In this document: piece after piece, positions 16,309-22,998 of the stretch
How the letters are laid out: each line of letters starts with the position of its first letter
Numbering within the stretch: position 1 is the first letter of the stretch
Origin: Pseudomonadota bacterium
Lineage (GTDB): Bacteria > Pseudomonadota > Alphaproteobacteria > Rhizobiales > Phreatobacteraceae
Direction: 5' to 3'
Length of the DNA: 22,998 nt
Assembly: GCA_023416965.1 (NCBI GenBank)
Contig: JAEZGJ010000036.1
Span: 1-22,998 of the forward strand
Translations under genes and position numbers: made by a program
Notes under the pieces: generated by a model
Database searches by the model: none
What the model was told of the DNA's origin: nothing
What the model saw: only the letters and a program-made list of their open reading frames with translations

Positions 16309-16319
16309 AGGAACCGCCC

Positions 16320-16676
16320 ATGACCCTTATCGTATCGAAGGCCCGCCGCGCCGCGTTCGCCAGTGCCGTCCTGGCGCTGGGCCTTGCCGCATCACCCGCC
16401 CTCGCGCTGAACTCCGTCTGCGAGGTGCTGCCGACGCGCGACGGCTTCGCCGCGCTGCGGGCCGGCCCCTCCGCCGACGCGCGACTGATCGCCCGCATGA
16501 AGACCGGTCACAACGTCCGCCTGCGCGCGCGCAACCAGGGCGAGATCATCCGCTCCGGCCCATGGACACAGGTCATCTACTGGAGGGACGGCGAGCTTTA
16601 CATGCCGGGCCAGCCGGAATTCCGCACCGGCCAGGTCGGCTGGGTCGCCCAGCGGCTCATCGGTGATTGCGGCTAG
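16320..16676 (+). CDS. Secreted SH3-like domain protein (118 aa)
   Basis: A small exported protein with a signal peptide ending at about A29 (SPALA). The mature part is one bacterial SH3-like (SH3b) domain: FAALRAGPSADARLIARMKT (43-62) is the typical first strand pair with L-R-x-G-P-S, and VGWVAQRLIG (107-115) the typical last. C34 and C117 flank the domain and could form a disulfide in the periplasm. SH3b domains usually bind cell-wall peptides or proteins. GGAGG 8 bases upstream supports the start at 16320. It follows the acylase by 101 bp with a hairpin between. Its stop is 10 bp from the gor stop on the other strand. Confidence 0.85.
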   Translation: MTLIVSKARRAAFASAVLALGLAASPALALNSVCEVLPTRDGFAALRAGPSADARLIARMKTGHNVRLRARNQGEIIRSGPWTQVIYWRDGELYMPGQPEFRTGQVGWVAQRLIGDCG

Positions 16677-16686
16677 CGCCGCAGCC

Positions 16687-18072
16687 TCACACCGCCGGGA
16701 CCGCCTTGGGATAACGGGCGCTCGGAGTGCGCATGGTGACCAGTTCCTCCGCTGCCGTCGGGTGCACGGCCATGGTCGCGTCGAAATCGGCCTTGGTGGC
16801 GCCCATCTTCACGGCGATCCCTGCGAGCTGGATCATCTCGCCGGCGTCGGGCCCGCAGATGTGGACGCCGAGGACGCGGTCGGTCTCTCCATCGACGACA
16901 AGCTTCATCAGCATCCGCGTGTCGCGACCGGAGAGGGTGTGCTTCATCGGCCGGAAGGTCGCCTTGTAAATGTCGAGCGCGCAGCCCGAGAGCCGCGCTT
17001 CTTCCTCCGACAGGCCGACTGTGCCGATCTCCGGCTCGGAGAAGACGGCGGTGGGTATGATGGCGTGGTCGGCCGTCCAGCGCTTGCCTCCGAAGACCGT
17101 GTCGGCGAAGGCGTGGCCCTCGCGGATGGCGACGGGCGTCAGGTTCACCTGATCGGTGACGTCGCCCACCGCATAGATCGAGGACACCGAGGTGCGGCTC
17201 TCCTCGTCCACCATCACCTCGCCGTCGGCGCCGAGGGTGACGCCGGCTTCGGCGAGGCCGAGGCCCGCCGTGTTGGCCTTGCGGCCGATCGCCATCAGCA
17301 CCTGGTCCGCCTCGATCGGCGGGTGCCCGTTCTTGAACGACACCTCGATGCCGCCCGACGTCTTTGCGAGGCCCGTGAAGACCTCGCCCATGACCAGACG
17401 GATGCCCCTCTTCTGGTATTCGGCAGTGAGGTGGTCGCGCACATCCTCGTCGAAGCCCCGCAGGATCTTGGTGCCGCGATAGACGATGGTCACCTCCGAC
17501 CCGAGCCCGGCGAAGACACCCGCGAACTCGACCGCGATGTAGCCGCCGCCGGCGATGACGATCCGTTTCGGCTGCTCGGGCAGATGGAAGACCTCGTTGG
17601 AGGAAATGGCAAGCTCGCGCCCCGGCAGGTTTTCGTCCGTCGAGGGACGGCCGCCAGTGGCGACCAGAATGGTGCGGGCGGTGACCGTGCGGCCGTCGGC
17701 GAGGCGGACGGCGTTGGGTCCGGCGACCGTGGCGCGCTGGGCGACGATCTCGACGCCTGCCTTCACCAGGTTGCTGCCGTAGATCCCCTCGAGGCGGGCG
17801 ATCTCCTTGTCCTTGGCGGCGATGAAGGTCGGCCAGTCGAAGCTCGCCGTGCCGACGGTCCAGCCGAAGCCGGCAGCGTCCTCGAAATGCTCGTGGAACT
17901 GGGAGGCATAGACCATCAGCTTCTTCGGCACGCAGCCGCGGATGACGCAGGTCCCGCCCATGCGGTACTCCTCCGCCAGCATCACCTTGGCGCCATGGGT
18001 CGCGGCGATCCGCGCGGCACGCACGCCACCCGAGCCGCCACCGATCACGAAGAGGTCGACGTCGAAGGTCAT
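16687..18072 (-). CDS. gor: Glutathione-disulfide reductase
   Basis: A 461-residue FAD-dependent, cytosolic enzyme that uses NADPH to reduce oxidised glutathione. FAD-binding GGGSGGVRAAR (11-21), redox-active disulfide C42 and C47 in GGTCVIRGCVPKKL (39-52), NADPH-binding GGGYIAVEFAG followed by YRGTKILRGFD with the arginines that favour NADP over NAD, the FAD motif YAVGDVT, and the C-terminal HPTAAEE with catalytic H437 and E442. Length is normal. GAGGAC lies before the ATG. In rhizobia such as Sinorhizobium I recall gor lying beside rpiA and a DUF2059-type gene; here it has the same strand but is separated from them by the tct operon. Confidence 0.95.
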   Translation of the reverse strand: MTFDVDLFVIGGGSGGVRAARIAATHGAKVMLAEEYRMGGTCVIRGCVPKKLMVYASQFHEHFEDAAGFGWTVGTASFDWPTFIAAKDKEIARLEGIYGSNLVKAGVEIVAQRATVAGPNAVRLADGRTVTARTILVATGGRPSTDENLPGRELAISSNEVFHLPEQPKRIVIAGGGYIAVEFAGVFAGLGSEVTIVYRGTKILRGFDEDVRDHLTAEYQKRGIRLVMGEVFTGLAKTSGGIEVSFKNGHPPIEADQVLMAIGRKANTAGLGLAEAGVTLGADGEVMVDEESRTSVSSIYAVGDVTDQVNLTPVAIREGHAFADTVFGGKRWTADHAIIPTAVFSEPEIGTVGLSEEEARLSGCALDIYKATFRPMKHTLSGRDTRMLMKLVVDGETDRVLGVHICGPDAGEMIQLAGIAVKMGATKADFDATMAVHPTAAEELVTMRTPSARYPKAVPAV

Positions 18073-18266
18073 GGCAGGTCCTCGGCTGGAAGCGGCACGG
18101 CGCGCGGATGCGTCGAGATGGGTTGCGGCTAGCGCTTATCACAGGCGTCCCGGCACACAAATCCGCGAGGTGACCGACCGCGGTTCGGGGCGCCATCCGC
18201 AGTCCTCGCTATGGCGGCCGGGCAGCGGCAATGCCACAGTCCGGCCAACGTCTCGGGAGGACGCCC

Positions 18267-19244
18267 ATGATTGCATTGACCCGTCGCGAGGCCGTCGCCC
18301 TCGGCACCGCCATCCTCGCCACTGCCGCCACAGGCCCGGCCCGCGCCCAGACGCCAAATGAGGTGAAGATCATGGCGCCGGCAGCGCCCGGCGGGGGCTG
18401 GGACCAGACCGCCCGGGTCATGCAGGGGGTGCTGACGTCGGAGCGCATCGCCCGCTCCGCCCAGGTGACCAATGTCGCCGGCGCCGGCGGCACCATCGGC
18501 ATCGCCCAGTTCGTCAACGGCGCGCGAGGCGACCCGACCGCGCTGATGGTGTCCGGCTTCGTGATGGTCGGCGCCATCCTGATGAACAAGGCGCCGGTGA
18601 CGCTCGATGCGGTGACGCCCATCGCGCGCCTCACCGGCGAGTGGCAAGCGCTGGTGGTGGCGCAGAACTCGCCCATCAAGTCCGTGCAGGACCTCGCCGC
18701 CGCGCTGAAGGCGGACGTTGGCAAGGTCAGCTGGGGCGGCGGATCGGCGGGCGGCGTCGACCACATCACCGCGGCCATGTTCGCCGGCCTCGCGGGCGCG
18801 GATGGCTCGAAGGTCAACTACATCGCCCATTCCGGGGGCGGGGAGGCGCTGGCCGCCATCCTCTCAGGCCGGGTCACCGTGGGCGTCGGCGGCGGCAGCG
18901 AGTTCGAGCAGCACGTCAGGGGCCGCCGCATGCGCTGGATCGGGCTCACCGCGCCGCAGGGCACGGCCGGCCTGCCAGGGCCGACACTCGCCGAGCAGGG
19001 CTTCAAGCTCGAACTGCAGAACTGGCGCAGCGTCTTCGCGGCTCCCGGCATCAGCGCCGAGCAGCGGGCCGGGCTCGCGGCCGTGGTGGAGAAGATGGCG
19101 AAGTCCAAGGCCTGGGCCGACCAGCTCGCCGCCAAGGGCTGGCAGGACACCTATCTCGCCGGAGCCGGTTTCGAGAGCTTCCTGAAGGAGGAGATCGCGA
19201 GGGTCTCCGGCGTGCTGCGCCAGCTCGGCCTCGTCGGCGCATGA
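18267..19244 (+). CDS. tctC: Tripartite tricarboxylate transporter substrate-binding protein
   Basis: A 325-residue periplasmic binding protein of the Bug/TctC family, first gene of a complete TTT operon. The signal peptide (about 1-28) has a twin-arginine-like start, LTRREAVALG, and ends PARAQ. The mature protein opens VKIMAPAAPGGGWDQTARVM, the Bug signature with the P-x-x-P-G-G-x-x-D loop that contacts the ligand carboxylate. Later marks are VTNVAGAGGTIGIAQFV and YIAHSGGGEALAAILSGRV. GGGAGG 6 bases before the ATG fixes the start. The TGA overlaps the next ATG. Ligand unknown; citrate-like tricarboxylates, dicarboxylates and aromatic acids are known for relatives. Confidence 0.93.
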   Translation: MIALTRREAVALGTAILATAATGPARAQTPNEVKIMAPAAPGGGWDQTARVMQGVLTSERIARSAQVTNVAGAGGTIGIAQFVNGARGDPTALMVSGFVMVGAILMNKAPVTLDAVTPIARLTGEWQALVVAQNSPIKSVQDLAAALKADVGKVSWGGGSAGGVDHITAAMFAGLAGADGSKVNYIAHSGGGEALAAILSGRVTVGVGGGSEFEQHVRGRRMRWIGLTAPQGTAGLPGPTLAEQGFKLELQNWRSVFAAPGISAEQRAGLAAVVEKMAKSKAWADQLAAKGWQDTYLAGAGFESFLKEEIARVSGVLRQLGLVGA

Positions 19245-19717
19245 CGCCGGAAGATCGTACCCCCGCCCCCGATCGACCCGTCGTCGCCATCGGCCTCGGT
19301 CTGGTGGCGGTCGCGGCCATTGTCGTCTGGCAGTCCTGGGCGCTGCGCGCCAGTTTCGGCAACCAGACCCTCGGACCGCAGATGATGCCCTTCCTCGTCG
19401 GCGGGCTCCTGCTGCTCTTCGGCGCCCTGACGATCCTCGCAGGGGTCCGCGGCGCAGCGCCGCCGCGCGAGGAGGCCGACTGGACGGCAGTCGCATGGAT
19501 CGCCGGTGGGCTCGCGGTGATGATCCTGCTGATCCGCACGGCCGGTTTCGTTCCTGCCTGCGCCATCCTCTTCGCCGCGACCGCCCGCGCCTTCGGCTCG
19601 CGCCGGCCGGCGCTCGACCTCGCCATCGGCGCGGCGATGGGCCTCGCCGTCTATCTCTTCTTCGTGCGGCTCCTCGGCCTCACCCTGCCCTCGGGCCTCA
19701 CCGAAAGCTGGATCTGA
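19241..19717 (+). CDS. tctB: Tripartite tricarboxylate transporter small membrane subunit TctB
   Basis: A 158-residue inner-membrane protein with four predicted helices (about 13-31, 47-67, 81-103 and 119-149, the last possibly a pair). It has the TctB feature F-G-N-Q-T-L-G-P-Q-MMPFLVG after the first helix. It starts in a 4-bp ATGA overlap with tctC, so translation is coupled. It is the small partner of TctA in the sodium- or proton-driven transporter. Confidence 0.92.
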   Translation: MTPEDRTPAPDRPVVAIGLGLVAVAAIVVWQSWALRASFGNQTLGPQMMPFLVGGLLLLFGALTILAGVRGAAPPREEADWTAVAWIAGGLAVMILLIRTAGFVPACAILFAATARAFGSRRPALDLAIGAAMGLAVYLFFVRLLGLTLPSGLTESWI

Positions 19718-19723
19718 CCGGCC

Positions 19724-21229
19724 ATGGAAACCCTGGGCCTGCTCGCCAACGGCCTCGCCATCGCCGTCCAGCCGATGAACCTGCTCTTCGCGCTGGTCGG
19801 GGTGATCCTCGGCACGGCGGTAGGCGTGCTGCCGGGCATCGGTCCGGCCATGACGGTGGCGCTGCTGCTGCCGATCACCTTCAAGATGGACCCGCCGGGC
19901 TCGCTCATCATGTTCGCCGGCATCTATTACGGCGGCATGTATGGCGGCTCGACCACCTCCATCCTGCTCAACACGCCGGGGGAGAGCGCCTCGATCGTCA
20001 CCGCGCTGGAGGGCAACAAGATGGCGCGGGCGGGCCGGGGCGGCCCTGCGCTCGCCACCGCCGCCATCGGCTCCTTCGTCGCCGGCACGATCGCCACGGC
20101 CCTGCTCACGGTCTTTGCGCCCTTCCTCGCCGAGGTCGCCATCGCCTTCGGCCCGGAGGTCTATTTCGCGCTGATGCTGGTGGCCTTCGTGACGGTCTCG
20201 GCGACCTTCGGCTCCTCCCGCCTCAGGGGTCTCACCTCGCTCGCCGTCGGCCTCGCGCTCGGCCTAGTGGGCATCGACAAGCTGACGGGGCAGGCGCGGC
20301 TCGCCTTCGGTATTCCGGACCTCCTGGACGGACTGGAGGTCACCACGGTGGCGGTCGCCATGTTCGCCGTCGGCGAGGCCATGGCGGTGGCCTCGCAGAA
20401 GGGCGCGGCGGCGGAAGGCCATGTCGAGGCGATCCGCGGCTCCCTCTGGATGACGAAGGAGGACTGGAAGCGTTCGTGGATGCCCTGGCTGCGCGGCACG
20501 GCCTTCGGCTTTCCCATCGGCGCCCTGCCGGCGGGTGGAGCCGAGGTGCCGACATTCCTGTCCTACGCGGCGGAGAAGAAGCTGTCGAAACATCCGGAGG
20601 AGTTCGGCCACGGCGCCATCGAGGGGGTCGCGGGACCGGAGGCGGCGAACAATGCCTCGGCGGCCGGAACGCTCGTGCCGCTGCTCACCCTCGGCATCCC
20701 CACCTCGGCGACTGCGGCGATCATGCTGGCGGGCTTTCAGCAGTACAATCTCCAGCCGGGGCCGCTGCTCTTCGTCACCTCTGCCGACGTGGTCTGGGGG
20801 CTGATCGCCTCGCTGTTCATCGCCAATGCGATGCTGATCGTCCTCAACCTGCCGCTGGTCGGCTTCTGGGTGAAACTGCTGTCGATCCCGCGGCCCTGGC
20901 TTTATGGCGGCATCCTGGTCTTCGCCACCGTGGGTGTGCTGGCGGCGAAGGGGTCGCTGGTGGAACTGACGCTCGTGCTGGTCCTCGGCCTTCTCGCCTT
21001 CGGCATGCGGCGGTTCGACTATCCGGTCGCGCCGGTGGTGGTCGGCATGATCCTCGGACCCATGGCCGAGACGCAGCTCAGGCGGGCGCTGCAGATCGCC
21101 GGCGGCGATCCCATGGTGCTGCTGCGGAGCCCCATCTCGGCGAGCCTTATCGCGGTGGCGGTCGTTGCGCTGTTCGGGCCGCTGCTCTGGTCGCGCCTCG
21201 GCTGGCGGATGAAGGCCGACGAGGACTGA
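19724..21229 (+). CDS. tctA: Tripartite tricarboxylate transporter large permease TctA
   Basis: A 501-residue, roughly 12-helix permease, normal for TctA. The signature GVLPGIGPAMTVALLLPITF (34-53) and YYGGMYGGSTTSILLNTPGE (68-87) are the family hallmarks. A second, similar G-x-P-x-G-A-L-P-A-G-G and LGIPTSATAAIML repeat occurs in the other half, reflecting internal duplication. It starts 6 bp after tctB. A cytosolic loop with NNASAAGTLVPLL is conserved. No TctDE two-component regulator is nearby. The stop lies 79 bp from the stop of the convergent DUF2059 gene, with a terminator for the other strand between them. Confidence 0.95.
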   Translation: METLGLLANGLAIAVQPMNLLFALVGVILGTAVGVLPGIGPAMTVALLLPITFKMDPPGSLIMFAGIYYGGMYGGSTTSILLNTPGESASIVTALEGNKMARAGRGGPALATAAIGSFVAGTIATALLTVFAPFLAEVAIAFGPEVYFALMLVAFVTVSATFGSSRLRGLTSLAVGLALGLVGIDKLTGQARLAFGIPDLLDGLEVTTVAVAMFAVGEAMAVASQKGAAAEGHVEAIRGSLWMTKEDWKRSWMPWLRGTAFGFPIGALPAGGAEVPTFLSYAAEKKLSKHPEEFGHGAIEGVAGPEAANNASAAGTLVPLLTLGIPTSATAAIMLAGFQQYNLQPGPLLFVTSADVVWGLIASLFIANAMLIVLNLPLVGFWVKLLSIPRPWLYGGILVFATVGVLAAKGSLVELTLVLVLGLLAFGMRRFDYPVAPVVVGMILGPMAETQLRRALQIAGGDPMVLLRSPISASLIAVAVVALFGPLLWSRLGWRMKADED

Positions 21230-21243
21230 CGGCCGGCTCCAAC

Positions 21244-21273
21244 GAAAAACGCGCCGGCCGGAGCCGACGCGTT
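21244..21273 (-). terminator. Rho-independent terminator after the DUF2059 gene
   Basis: On the minus strand AACGCGTCGGC, loop TCCG, GCCGGCGCGTT form an 11-bp stem with one G-U pair, running into a T-run (complement of 21245-21249). It lies 35 bp after the DUF2059 stop. Read from the plus strand, the stem has a C-A mismatch and no T-run, so it is directional and ends the rpiA-DUF2059 transcript rather than tctCBA. Confidence 0.75.
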
Positions 21274-21308
21274 CGGGATGGACAGGGGCCTGAGGCGGGC
21301 CCGGCCGA

Positions 21309-21860
21309 TCAGAGGCGGATGCCCCGCTTGGCGAATTCCTCGCGGAAGCGGGCGACGATGTCGCGGGTGACGATCTGGCTCCACTGCTGCGAGCGGCCGA
21401 AGGTCTCCTCCATGATGGAGGGGATGGTGCGCACCAGCTTCTGGCCATCGGCGGACTGGTAGAAGGCCTGGATGCGGCGGAGTTCCTCCACCGAGAAGCG
21501 CTGGGCATAGGCGACGGCGATGCTCTGGATCAGCTCGTTCACGCGCGGCTGGAACTCGGCCTTGAGCTGGTCGCCGACCTCGTTGAACTGGCGGCCGAGG
21601 TCGGGATTGGTCGGCAGGAACAGCGACTTCGCCTGCTCGACGAAGGCGGGAATGACGTTCTCGAAGGAGGACGAGGCGCCGGAGAGCTCGACGACCTGGC
21701 GGGCGAGGGCCACATGTTCGGCCGGCGGCATGGGGGCCGCGGCGGGCGCCTGCGGGGTTGCCTGGGCGAGGGGGGCCGGCGGCCGCTGGGTCTGCGCGGT
21801 GGCAGCCGTGGCGATCAGGGCGCTGGCCGCGAGGGCTGCTGCGAACGAACGGGCGAACAT
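21309..21860 (-). CDS. DUF2059 domain-containing exported protein
   Basis: A 183-residue protein with a signal peptide (M-FARSFAAALAASALIATA, cleavage near TAQ, residue 23) and a short proline/alanine/glutamine-rich linker. A helical DUF2059 domain follows, recognisable from HVALARQVVELSGA, the repeated amphipathic helices and the conserved FYQSADGQKLVRTIPSIMEE (about 131-150). Function is unknown. GAGGAG 8 bases before the ATG fixes the start at 21860; upstream in-frame codons lie in the leader. It begins 55 bp after the rpiA stop on the same strand and is probably co-transcribed with it, ending at the terminator at 21244-21273. Confidence 0.88.
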   Translation of the reverse strand: MFARSFAAALAASALIATAATAQTQRPPAPLAQATPQAPAAAPMPPAEHVALARQVVELSGASSSFENVIPAFVEQAKSLFLPTNPDLGRQFNEVGDQLKAEFQPRVNELIQSIAVAYAQRFSVEELRRIQAFYQSADGQKLVRTIPSIMEETFGRSQQWSQIVTRDIVARFREEFAKRGIRL

Positions 21861-21915
21861 CGGGATCACTCCTCGGGAAGTCTCGTGGCCGCGCGTGACG
21901 GAGGCGGCTTGTTTG

Positions 21916-22617
21916 TCAGACACGTCCTACGACCTCTGCGCCGCCAGGGGAAGCGATGATCGCGAGAGACGCCAGACCAATGAACAGGCCGTGCTCGACC
22001 ACACCGGGCACGGAGTGAAGGCGGGAGCCGAGCGTTGGAGGATCGGGAATCCGCGCGCAGGCCGCATCGAGGATCATGTGACCGCCGTCCGTGACGAAAA
22101 CATGGCCGTCGGCCTTGCGCCTGAGGGTGAGCGGCCCCGGGCAGCCGCATGCCTCCAGCACCCTGGCGACGGCGCGCTCGGTGGCGCCGAGGCCGAAGGC
22201 ATTGACCTCGATGGGCAGGGGAAAGCGCCCGAGGGCCCCGACCCGTTTGGAGGCGTCGGCGATGACGATCATCCGGCCCGAGGCAGCGGCGACGATCTTC
22301 TCGCGCAGCAGCGCCCCGCCGCCGCCCTTGATGAGGTTGAGCGCCGGGTCGATCTCGTCGGCTCCGTCGATGGTGATGTCGAGTTCCGGCGTCTCGTCGA
22401 GGGTGGTCAGCGGCACCCCGAGTCGCTCGGCCTGGGCGCGCGTCACCTCGGAGGTCGGCACGCCGACGACCTTCAGCCCCTCCTTCACCCGCTCTGCCAG
22501 CAGGTCGACGAAGTGCTTGGCCGTCGAGCCGGTGCCGAGCCCGAGGCGCATGCCGTTCTCCACATAGGTGAGGGCCCTGGCGGCGGCGTCGCGCTTGAGG
22601 GCTTCGGGATCGGTCAT
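21916..22617 (-). CDS. rpiA: Ribose-5-phosphate isomerase A
   Basis: A 233-residue cytosolic enzyme of the pentose phosphate pathway that interconverts ribose 5-phosphate and ribulose 5-phosphate. GLGTGSTAKHFVDLL (26-40) is the phosphate-binding loop. DGADEID (84-90) and KGGGGALLREK (97-107) carry the catalytic acid and lysine residues known in RpiA. Length is normal. The ATG has only a weak AAGG upstream. It heads a likely two-gene transcript with the DUF2059 gene and is divergent from the gene at the right edge. Confidence 0.95.
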   Translation of the reverse strand: MTDPEALKRDAAARALTYVENGMRLGLGTGSTAKHFVDLLAERVKEGLKVVGVPTSEVTRAQAERLGVPLTTLDETPELDITIDGADEIDPALNLIKGGGGALLREKIVAAASGRMIVIADASKRVGALGRFPLPIEVNAFGLGATERAVARVLEACGCPGPLTLRRKADGHVFVTDGGHMILDAACARIPDPPTLGSRLHSVPGVVEHGLFIGLASLAIIASPGGAEVVGRV

Positions 22618-22780
22618 GGCGAGAGGCCTTGGGTCTGGTCTTCCGAGACGTCGCAGTAGCCCGCCCGCCGAGCGAGGTCCAGCCTCGGTTGCGATGCGTA
22701 AGTGGAGCGGCCCGCCAAGGCCGGCGCGTGCGGATCCGTTAACCGCATTCCACTACCTTTGCCCCACCCTCTCCGGACGC

Positions 22781-22998
22781 ATGCTGTTCATGATCTCCCG
22801 CATCCTTGCCGCCACGGCGGCCCTCGGCCTCGCCACGCTGCCCGCCTCCTCCCAGTCGCTGCCCGAAGCCGCTCGCGGCTGGACCGTGACGCTGGGAGGC
22901 ACGGTCTCCGCCGTTCCGCTATGGACGGGATCCAGCCGGCTCGGACCGACGATCATGCCGCGGCTGTCGGGCCCGGCGCCCGGGGCGCCGGGGGGCGG
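22781..22998 (+). CDS. Exported protein, partial (3' end outside window); possibly MipA/OmpV family
   Basis: About 72 residues are visible before the window ends. A signal peptide (M-LFMISRILAATAALGLA, cleavage near ASSQS, about residue 25) is followed by GWTVTLGGTVSAVPLWTGSS. That W-x-V-T-L-G-G opening with a later P-x-W-x-G-S resembles the first beta-strands of MipA/OmpV outer-membrane proteins, which is a tentative reading. A proline/glycine-rich stretch then begins. ATG at 22790 is an alternative start. Shine-Dalgarno is weak. It is divergent from rpiA, with a 163-bp gap in which no clear promoter was seen. Confidence 0.55.
   Translation, partial: MLFMISRILAATAALGLATLPASSQSLPEAARGWTVTLGGTVSAVPLWTGSSRLGPTIMPRLSGPAPGAPGG

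Noticed and set aside
16673..18196. A 507-codon frame on the same strand as gor but shifted
   Set aside because: Arginine-rich shadow of gor, with no motifs; the gor frame is intact from start to stop.
19495..21462. A 655-codon plus-strand frame overlapping tctB and tctA
   Set aside because: Arginine/glycine/histidine-rich shadow; TctB and TctA in the other frames have full signatures.
1..22998. CRISPR arrays, tRNA/rRNA genes, insertion sequences, integrases, toxin-antitoxin or defence genes
   Set aside because: None seen by eye: no regularly spaced repeats, no transposase motifs, no cloverleaf or rRNA-like sequence; all sizeable coding regions are accounted for by the genes listed.

Overview
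The window is about 23 kb of GC-rich, gene-dense chromosome from an alphaproteobacterium, most likely of the order Hyphomicrobiales (Rhizobiales). The reasons are the codon and GC bias, the housekeeping genes (Hsp33, PrmA, glutathione reductase, RpiA, a DUF2059 protein), a LexA box of the alphaproteobacterial GAAC-N7-GAAC type in front of a UvrD-family helicase, and an rpiA/DUF2059/gor gene set that I recall as a neighbourhood in rhizobia. The genus cannot be settled by eye. No rRNA, tRNA, CRISPR array, insertion sequence, phage gene or integrase was seen.

Layout from left to right. 1-3.1 kb: an alkylguanine/alkylcysteine DNA methyltransferase (ogt) tail to tail with a DJ-1/PfpI protein, then a TRAP-transporter solute-binding protein without its membrane subunits, followed by a PPOX flavoprotein. 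3.1-6.8 kb: an orphan family-3 solute-binding protein divergent from a multi-pass GT2 glycosyltransferase, then a PaaI-type thioesterase. 6.8-11.3 kb: hslO (Hsp33), an L,D-transpeptidase with a strong terminator behind it, and a UvrD/PcrA helicase with a LexA box at its start. 11.3-16.7 kb: a soluble chemoreceptor-like protein with its signalling hairpin before its Cache sensor, prmA, a 54-residue protein, a membrane-anchored penicillin-acylase-family Ntn hydrolase and a secreted SH3-like protein. 16.7-22.6 kb: gor, a complete tripartite tricarboxylate transporter operon (tctC-tctB-tctA), a DUF2059 protein and rpiA. The window ends inside an exported protein gene that may be MipA/OmpV-like.

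How the genes relate. Most of the region is a mosaic of one- to three-gene units on alternating strands. The clear operons are tctCBA (4-bp ATGA overlap between tctC and tctB), the TRAP binding protein plus flavoprotein pair, and probably rpiA-DUF2059. Seven convergent gene pairs occur, and six have stop codons within 10 bp of each other or overlapping, three of them separated by exactly 3 bp. Solute capture is over-represented: three binding proteins of three different transport families (TRAP, ABC family 3, TTT), only one with its membrane partners in view.

I did not find a convincing undescribed multi-gene system. The most useful leads are the TTT operon lying between gor and DUF2059-rpiA, the reversed-order cytosolic Cache receptor, the LexA box on the helicase gene, the hairpin covering part of the Shine-Dalgarno of the SH3 protein gene, and the very tight convergent junctions.
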